From assembly GCA_009836625.1 (NCBI GenBank), contig VXVC01000006.1, positions 62,001-126,000 on the forward strand: a stretch of DNA of 64,000 nt, written 5' to 3'. Both the position numbers and the translations under genes were made by a program. This DNA is from Holophagales bacterium (GTDB lineage Bacteria; Acidobacteriota; Thermoanaerobaculia; Multivoradales; Multivoraceae). Positions 59,112-64,000 of this stretch are shown piece by piece. The notes below the pieces were generated by a model, which was not told the DNA's origin, did no database searches, and saw nothing but the letters and a program-made list of their open reading frames with translations. Positions within the stretch are counted from its first letter, which is position 1, and each line of letters opens with the position of its first letter.

Positions 59112-60506
59112 CTACTCCGAGCCGTCGAGGCGGCGCACCTTGATGCTGCGGAACGCAACCTCGTCGCCATGGTCCTGCAACAGGATCCTTCCCCCGGGCC
59201 ACTTGCCGAACCCGTCGCGGCCGGCGAACTTGCTCAGGGCGATCGCCTCGTCGAGTTCCGCCGAGTTCCGGTCGAACGCCAGGACCAACTGGTGGTTCAG
59301 CCAGTGCTCCACGGTGCCGTCGGCGCGGACGACGATCCGCGCGTGGTTGTAGCGGCCCGGTCCGTGGACGAAGCGCCCTGTCTTGGTGGCCGGCAGCAGA
59401 TCGTAGAGCGAGGCGAGCGTCCGGTTGCCGTCGCGTCCAGCTTCCGCATCGGCATGACGCATGTCGTCGAGGATCTGGTACTCGAACGCTATCGCCGTAC
59501 CGGGAGCCGAGTCGTAGCCCTCGGTGACCAGGTACTTGATGCCGCTGTTCGCGCCCTCCGTCATCCGGAACTCCAACTGGAGCTCGAACGCGGAGAACGT
59601 CTCCCGGGTCACGATCCCGCCGCCTCGTGGTCCGTCGGGTTCCGAGGCGAGTACCGTCAGCTCTCCGTCGCGCACTTCCCAGCCGGTCGCGGGAAACTCC
59701 TGGCGGTGGGCGCCGCGCCAGGCGTCCGTGCTCTCGCCGTCGAAGAGCAGCTCCCAGCCCAGGGCCGCTTCGGCCTGCGAGAGCTCGTTCGGCCGCGTGT
59801 CGACGACGTAGGGAAACGACCGACCGCTTGGCGTCAGGTCTTCGGTGCGCAACAGGACATTCCGGTAACGGACCTCCAGTCCGCCCTGCTCCGGTCCGAC
59901 CGAGTGGACCTGCAGGGCGATGAAGCCGCTCGGCGTCATCTCGTCGATCAAGTAGGTGGCCGGCACGTCGTTCAGCCAGGTGCGGATCTCCGAGCCGATC
60001 GCCTCAACGTAGACGTGGTTCCAGTCTCCCTGGCGAAAGGCCTGGCTCGCCGCCGGGTTCAGGGTCAGCGGAAACAGCCAGCCGCGCCGCGCTTCGTCGT
60101 AGATGCCCCCGCTCCAGGCGCGTTCACTGGGATCGATCTCCACCTGGTAGCCGTGCACGATGCCGTTCCAGTAGTCCGGGTCGCTGTGGCTGCGGATCTG
60201 GATGCCCGCGTTCAGCCCTTCATCGACCTTGAACTCCAACTGCAGAGCGAAGTCCCCGTACTCCTCCGTCGTGGCGAGAAAGGAGTTCGGCGTCTCGATC
60301 ACCGCGGTGCCGACGATCGTGTCGCCGTCGAGGACGTACTCCGCCGCTCCGCCCAGTTGCCGCCACCCCTGCTCGAGGCCGCCGGCGGTCAGGTCGACCC
60401 AACCCGAATCAGCCGCCGGCTGGGCGAACCCCGGCATCGCCATACAGGCCAGGAGGAACGGGATGAACCGGTACCACGATGACGAGGAGGATGAGGCTTG
60501 AAGCAT
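59112..60506 (-). CDS. Exported protein with two tandem DUF1080 domains
   Basis: A 464-residue exported protein. After a signal peptide of about 28 residues (PFLLACMAMPGFAQ), two concanavalin-like DUF1080 domains follow, about residues 35-230 and 247-460. Domain 1 has ATTEEYGDFALQLEFKVDEG and NAGIQIRSH; domain 2 has LFDGESTDAWRG, FSAFELQLEFRMTEGANSGI and HWLNHQLVLAFD. DUF1080 members bind or cleave sugars, including 3-keto-glycoside hydrolases. Start ATG 60506 is 84 bases from the divergent Ldh-family gene. Double-domain forms are less common than single ones. Confidence 0.87.
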   Translation of the reverse strand: MLQASSSSSSWYRFIPFLLACMAMPGFAQPAADSGWVDLTAGGLEQGWRQLGGAAEYVLDGDTIVGTAVIETPNSFLATTEEYGDFALQLEFKVDEGLNAGIQIRSHSDPDYWNGIVHGYQVEIDPSERAWSGGIYDEARRGWLFPLTLNPAASQAFRQGDWNHVYVEAIGSEIRTWLNDVPATYLIDEMTPSGFIALQVHSVGPEQGGLEVRYRNVLLRTEDLTPSGRSFPYVVDTRPNELSQAEAALGWELLFDGESTDAWRGAHRQEFPATGWEVRDGELTVLASEPDGPRGGGIVTRETFSAFELQLEFRMTEGANSGIKYLVTEGYDSAPGTAIAFEYQILDDMRHADAEAGRDGNRTLASLYDLLPATKTGRFVHGPGRYNHARIVVRADGTVEHWLNHQLVLAFDRNSAELDEAIALSKFAGRDGFGKWPGGRILLQDHGDEVAFRSIKVRRLDGSE

Positions 60507-60590
60507 GGTGCGCAGCTTACCGCCCCCGAAAGCGGCGGGGTGAGCCCGCTAGGATCGCCGCTTCCGACCCTACGGTGAGAAGGAGCGACC

Positions 60591-61664
60591 TTGGAACCGA
60601 TCGACATCCGACCGCAGGCGTTGCGAGACGTAGCGACAACGATCCTGGAGGCGAGCGGCAGCAACGGCGACGAAGCGCGCATCGTTGCCGACCACCTCGT
60701 GCTGGCGAACCTCTCGGGCCACGACAGCCACGGCGTCGGCATGCTCCCCGCCTACGAGCGGAGCCTCAGCAACGGAACCCTGAATCCGAACCAGGACGTC
60801 GAGCTGGTCCGCGACGACGGCGCCATCATGATGTTCGACGGCGGCATGGGCTACGGCCAGGTCGTCGGCCGCCAGGCGACGGCGGCGGCGATCGAACGCT
60901 GCCGGAGCACCGGCGTCGTCCTGGCGCCGGTCCGCTACTGCCACCACCTGGGCCGGATCGGCACCTACGGCGAGCAGGTGGCCGACGCCGGTCTCGCCTC
61001 GCTCCACTTCGTCAACGTGGTCGGCCACCAGGCCCTCGTAGCCCCCTACCGGGGTACCGACGCCCGCTACTCGACGAATCCGATCTGCCTCTCGCTGCCC
61101 GGCAGCGAGAGGCAGCCGCCGGTTCTTCTCGACATGGCGACCAGCCGGATCGCCCACGGCAAGGCGCGGGTGGCCCACAACACGGGCGAGGAGGCGCCGG
61201 AGGGCTCCCTGATCGACCATCGGGGCCACAAGACCCGCGACCCGGGCGTGCTCTTCCGGCAGCCTGCCGGCGCGCTGACCTCCTTCGGCGATCACAAAGG
61301 CTACGGCCTCGCAGTCTTCTGCGAACTCCTCGGCGGCATGATGAGCGGCGGCCGCACCGCCCAGCCCGAGCACGAAATGGAGGGCACGATCTGCAACAAC
61401 ATGTTCATGATCGTGTTCGATCCGGACCGGTTGATCCCTCGTTCAGCGATGGAGCACGAACTCGCCGCCCTGGTCGCCCACGTCAAGGCGTCGCCTGCCG
61501 CCGACCCGAACGAGCCGGTGCTCGTACCCGGCGACCCGGAGCGGGCCAGCCGGATCGAACGCGCCGAAGCGATCCCGGTCGACGCCGAGTCCTGGCGCCA
61601 GATCGTCGCCGCCGGCGAGCGGCTGGGAATCGAGCCCGGCCGCCTGGAGGCGATTGCGGCTTAG
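60591..61664 (+). CDS. Ldh-family (malate/L-sulfolactate/ureidoglycolate-type) oxidoreductase
   Basis: A 357-residue NAD(P)-dependent dehydrogenase of the family that includes malate, L-sulfolactate and ureidoglycolate dehydrogenases, structurally unrelated to classic LDH. The substrate/catalytic region is LSGHDSHGVGMLPAYERSL, and YGQVVGRQA and NPICLSLPG are family segments. A TTG start at 60591 is chosen because AAGGAG lies six bases ahead; no ATG is near. It is divergent from the DUF1080 gene and convergent with the esterase gene, whose stop it overlaps by 4 bases. Which 2-hydroxy acid it uses is unknown. Confidence 0.86.
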   Translation: MEPIDIRPQALRDVATTILEASGSNGDEARIVADHLVLANLSGHDSHGVGMLPAYERSLSNGTLNPNQDVELVRDDGAIMMFDGGMGYGQVVGRQATAAAIERCRSTGVVLAPVRYCHHLGRIGTYGEQVADAGLASLHFVNVVGHQALVAPYRGTDARYSTNPICLSLPGSERQPPVLLDMATSRIAHGKARVAHNTGEEAPEGSLIDHRGHKTRDPGVLFRQPAGALTSFGDHKGYGLAVFCELLGGMMSGGRTAQPEHEMEGTICNNMFMIVFDPDRLIPRSAMEHELAALVAHVKASPAADPNEPVLVPGDPERASRIERAEAIPVDAESWRQIVAAGERLGIEPGRLEAIAA

Positions 61665-62710
61665 CGCTCCGCCTCCCTGAAGAAGTCCCAAAGCAGTTCG
61701 CCACCGAAGTTGCCGGCGTCGTCGCGCGGCCAGAGGTGGGCACCGTCCCAGGAGCAACTGCGGACGGCGCGGCCGCCGGCGCAGCCGGGATACTCGACGC
61801 AGCTCAGCTCTCGCCGGCCGTCCCAAGGCGTCTCCACCGCGACCGGGTCGGCGGAGCAGGACTGCGACTCGGCCCACTTCGGCGCCACGCCGCGCTGCGA
61901 CGTGTAGATGTAGCCGTCGCTGGCGTACGAGCCGTCGATCGGCACCGTACGGTCGGTCGTGCCGCCGATCAGCAGCATCGACGGGCCGGGCGCTTCAGCC
62001 GCGCAATTGAAGCCGCGGGCCAGGTAGCCGTGCATCGGGGCGACCGCGGCCAGGCGGTCGCCCAGGGCGCAGCCGAGACGATGCACGAACATGCCGCCGT
62101 TGCTGTAGCCGGAGGCGAAGACGCGGTCCGCGTCGATGCAGAGTTCGGCCGCGAGGTGGTCGATCAGCGCCGCGATGTAGCCGACATCGTCGTGGCACGA
62201 GCACCAGTTGCACGGCCCGCAGGTCCCGCACTCCGGCGGGCAGGGATACGGGTCCGCGTCGTCGCGGCAGGCCGGCGCTTCCGGCTGGAGCGGCGCGCTG
62301 CAGGCCAGGTCGTTCCACGACGTGATCGTGGCCCTCCGGCCCCTCGCCGCGTCACCGAGCGATGCCTCGAACGACGTTCCCTGGGGGAACACGAGTACGA
62401 AACCCTCGCGGTCCGAGAGCTCGGAGAGCCCCGTCCAGCCGTCGCTGTGTCGGGCGCTGCCTGTGTAGCCGTGTACGTGCAGCCAGAGCGGCGCCGGGGA
62501 GGCCCCGTCATAGCGGGAGGGCAAGTGGAGGCGATAGCCGCGGACCAGGCCATCGTGGGCGAGCTCCAGGTCGATGCTGGTGCCCGGCGTAGCGGTCGAT
62601 GCGAGGCGGGCGCTAGAGGAGCAGCCCGGGCTGTCGGCCGCGGCAAGCGGGCCGGTCAGGGCTAGTAGCGCCGCGGCGGTTGCGAGAGAGAGCAGTCGCA
62701 GGGGGAGCAT
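61661..62710 (-). CDS. Exported PHB-depolymerase-like esterase
   Basis: A 349-residue exported alpha/beta hydrolase. The signal peptide ends near residue 25 (LTGPLAAAD). The lipase-box GYSNGGM gives the nucleophile, VHGYTG the oxyanion hole, and a C-terminal DGAHLWP contains the catalytic His. A cysteine-rich insert (CPPECGTCGPCNWCSC, about residues 148-163) sits between strand and helix before the nucleophile and would form disulfides outside the cell. The family contains PHB depolymerases and feruloyl esterases. The ATG at 62710 lies in the loop of a small hairpin. Confidence 0.82.
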   Translation of the reverse strand: MLPLRLLSLATAAALLALTGPLAAADSPGCSSSARLASTATPGTSIDLELAHDGLVRGYRLHLPSRYDGASPAPLWLHVHGYTGSARHSDGWTGLSELSDREGFVLVFPQGTSFEASLGDAARGRRATITSWNDLACSAPLQPEAPACRDDADPYPCPPECGTCGPCNWCSCHDDVGYIAALIDHLAAELCIDADRVFASGYSNGGMFVHRLGCALGDRLAAVAPMHGYLARGFNCAAEAPGPSMLLIGGTTDRTVPIDGSYASDGYIYTSQRGVAPKWAESQSCSADPVAVETPWDGRRELSCVEYPGCAGGRAVRSCSWDGAHLWPRDDAGNFGGELLWDFFREAER

Positions 62711-62715
62711 TCCCC
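62702..62715. other. Small hairpin around the esterase start codon
   Basis: GGGGA (62702-62706), loop GCAT, TCCCC (62711-62715); on the coding strand the ATG start lies in the loop. A 5 bp perfect stem at this place could limit ribosome access, but could also be chance in a GC-rich sequence. Confidence 0.25.
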
Positions 62716-62746
62716 GGCATCGTAACGTGGCCGGAGGCTTGCTTCT

Positions 62747-63541
62747 CTACTGCAACCGCGCGGGAAGTACCTGGAAGTAGCCCTCCCGCTCGACCAACTG
62801 CACGGGGACCTCGAACAACTCGGAGAGTGTCTCACTCGCCAGGACTTCGTCCTTCGGTCCGTCCGCGAACACGCGACCGGCCTTGAGCAGCACGACCCGC
62901 TCGACTTCAGGCGGGATCTGGTCCACGTGATGGGTGACGATGATCAACGTCGTTCCCCCGGCAGCCAAGGCCCGTAGCCGCCGCATCAGTCCGAAGGCCG
63001 CTTGCAGATCGAGGCCGGTCGCCGGCTCGTCGAGCAGCAGGGTGTGCGGCTCGTGGACCAGCGCCCGCGCCAGTAGCAGGCGACGCTGCTCACCGGATGA
63101 CAGCGTGTCGAAGCGCCGCTCCAGCAGGTCGCCGGCGCCCTGGCTCCCTGCCGCCGCTTCGGCCCTGCGCCGCTGCGCGTCCGTCAACCCCTGGTGCCGG
63201 TAGACGCCGACGCTGGCGAAGAAGCCGGAACACACCACGTCCAGACCCGAGAGCCAGCCATGATGCGTCGCCTGTAGCTCGTGCGACACGACCCCGAGCT
63301 GCCGGCGCACGTCGAACACGTTCCAGCGATCCCGGCCCAGCAGCCGCATTCGCACGCCGGGCCGGCGAAGCGGAAAGAACTCGCCGTTCAACATCCGCAA
63401 CAGAGTCGACTTGCCGGCGCCGTTCGGACCGAGAACGGCCGTGTTCCGCCCGCGCGGGATGGTCAGCGTCACGCCGTCGAGCGCCCGCCGGTCGCCGCGC
63501 AGGACGGTGACGCCGGCGAGTTCGAGCAGCGGCGCCGTCAC
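62747..63541 (-). CDS. ABC transporter ATP-binding protein, orphan
   Basis: A 264-residue single-domain ABC ATPase. Walker A is GPNGAGKST, the signature LSSGEQRRLLLARAL, Walker B TLLLDEP and the H-loop VTHH. The layout and the DVRRQLGVVSHELQ region resemble YlmA/ModF-type ATPases with no permease in the same gene. It starts at GTG 63541, overlapping the stop of the enoyl-CoA hydratase gene. No permease or binding protein is adjacent, so its partner is unknown. Confidence 0.87.
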   Translation of the reverse strand: MTAPLLELAGVTVLRGDRRALDGVTLTIPRGRNTAVLGPNGAGKSTLLRMLNGEFFPLRRPGVRMRLLGRDRWNVFDVRRQLGVVSHELQATHHGWLSGLDVVCSGFFASVGVYRHQGLTDAQRRRAEAAAGSQGAGDLLERRFDTLSSGEQRRLLLARALVHEPHTLLLDEPATGLDLQAAFGLMRRLRALAAGGTTLIIVTHHVDQIPPEVERVVLLKAGRVFADGPKDEVLASETLSELFEVPVQLVEREGYFQVLPARLQ

Positions 63542-64000
63542 CGCCCCCGGAACCGCGGCGACCGCTTCTCGAGGAAGGCCTTCCGACCCTCGACGTAGTC
63601 CTCGGAGCGGAAGCAGGCCTCGACGAGTTGCTTGACCCGGTCCAGGTCGCGGCGTTCCGGGTCCTTCGTGGCCTGCTTGATCGCGAACTTGGCGGCGCGG
63701 AGCGTCAGCGGGGCGTTGGCCGCCATCCTGCCGGCCAGATCGCGGACCGTGTCCTCGAGGTCATCGACGGCGGTCACCCGGTCGATCAGCCCCATGTGCA
63801 GAGCCTCGGCGGCGCCTATCCGCCGCGCCGTCAGCAGGATCTCGCTGGTGCGGGACGGCCCGACGAGATCGACCAGCACCTTGATCCCGGCGAAGCCGTA
63901 GCCCACGCCCAGGCGGCCGGCCGGAATCCCGAACAGCGAGTCTTCCGAGGCGATGCGCAGGTCCGCGTTGAGCGCCGTTGCCAGACCGCCGCCGAGGCAG
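63538..64000 (-). CDS. Enoyl-CoA hydratase/isomerase family protein, N-terminal part outside the window
   Basis: The C-terminal 153 residues of a crotonase-superfamily protein that runs off the right edge. The visible part begins CLGGGLATALNADLRIA, the crotonase oxyanion-hole and helix region, and continues with SEDSLFGIPAGRLGVGYGF. The C-terminal half has AAKFAIKQATKDPE and a closing FLEKRSPRFRGR, common in enoyl-CoA hydratases. The full gene would be about 260 codons, so the start lies a few hundred bases to the right. It is coupled to the ABC ATPase gene by a GTGA overlap. Confidence 0.88.
   Translation of the reverse strand, partial: CLGGGLATALNADLRIASEDSLFGIPAGRLGVGYGFAGIKVLVDLVGPSRTSEILLTARRIGAAEALHMGLIDRVTAVDDLEDTVRDLAGRMAANAPLTLRAAKFAIKQATKDPERRDLDRVKQLVEACFRSEDYVEGRKAFLEKRSPRFRGR

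Overview
This is a GC-rich bacterial chromosome segment of ordinary layout, densely packed with genes on both strands. No rRNA, tRNA, CRISPR array, insertion sequence, integrase or phage gene was recognised, and no gene-free stretch exceeds 300 bases. The largest gaps are 54535-54727, 38304-38470, 34287-34412 and 22722-22822. The organism is probably a Gram-negative, aerobic heterotroph. It has a TonB-dependent receptor with an N-terminal carboxypeptidase-regulatory-like domain, several exported or lipoprotein enzymes, two tandem DUF1080 domains in one exported protein, a di-heme peroxidase-like protein and the aerobic benzoyl-CoA (box) enzymes. This mix fits Acidobacteriota-type genomes, but that placement is inference.

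Left part (1-13.9 kb): the end of a MamK-like actin gene; a HAD hydrolase/methyltransferase pair; a di-heme cytochrome c peroxidase-like gene with an exported partner; an exported isoaspartyl methyltransferase divergent from an MFS transporter; a threonine-dehydratase-like enzyme; and a polyamine-type ABC operon (ATPase, two duplicated lipoprotein binding proteins, two permeases) ending in a membrane-anchored isoaspartyl-methyltransferase-like gene.

13.9-26.4 kb: boxC-boxB followed by an ERG24-like sterol reductase; an opposite-strand redox operon (two tandem cysteine-rich Fe-S proteins, a small HTH-like protein, a luciferase-family flavin oxidoreductase and pdxH); a Yip1-like membrane protein; and pheST.

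26.4-40.6 kb: rsmE; a HadA/HadB-like dehydratase pair; aroC; deoC with a full aldehyde dehydrogenase and a second one lacking its catalytic domain; a DUF1232 protein; a DUF819 membrane protein; an exported metallo-beta-lactamase-fold hydrolase with a histidinol-phosphatase-like gene; murA with a Cys-to-Asp active site; a MaoC gene and a DUF2007 gene; a tryptophan-rich acidic repeat protein; an esterase; and a MORN-like protein.

40.6-64 kb: a full-length Lhr helicase; an orphan MrpD/NuoM-type antiporter subunit with a small membrane partner; a LysR regulator directly coupled to gltB-gltD; a TonB receptor with a clear sigma-70 promoter and a hairpin terminator; a LarA homologue; a tandem DUF1080 protein; an Ldh-family oxidoreductase; a PHB-depolymerase-like esterase; and an ABC ATPase coupled to an enoyl-CoA hydratase that runs off the right edge.

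Four-base stop/start overlaps (ATGA or GTGA) link many neighbours, so translational coupling is common here. The most interesting leads are the paired Fe-S protein operon, the exported isoaspartyl methyltransferase pair, the non-catalytic aldehyde dehydrogenase partner, the sterol reductase behind boxB, and the secreted tryptophan-repeat protein.
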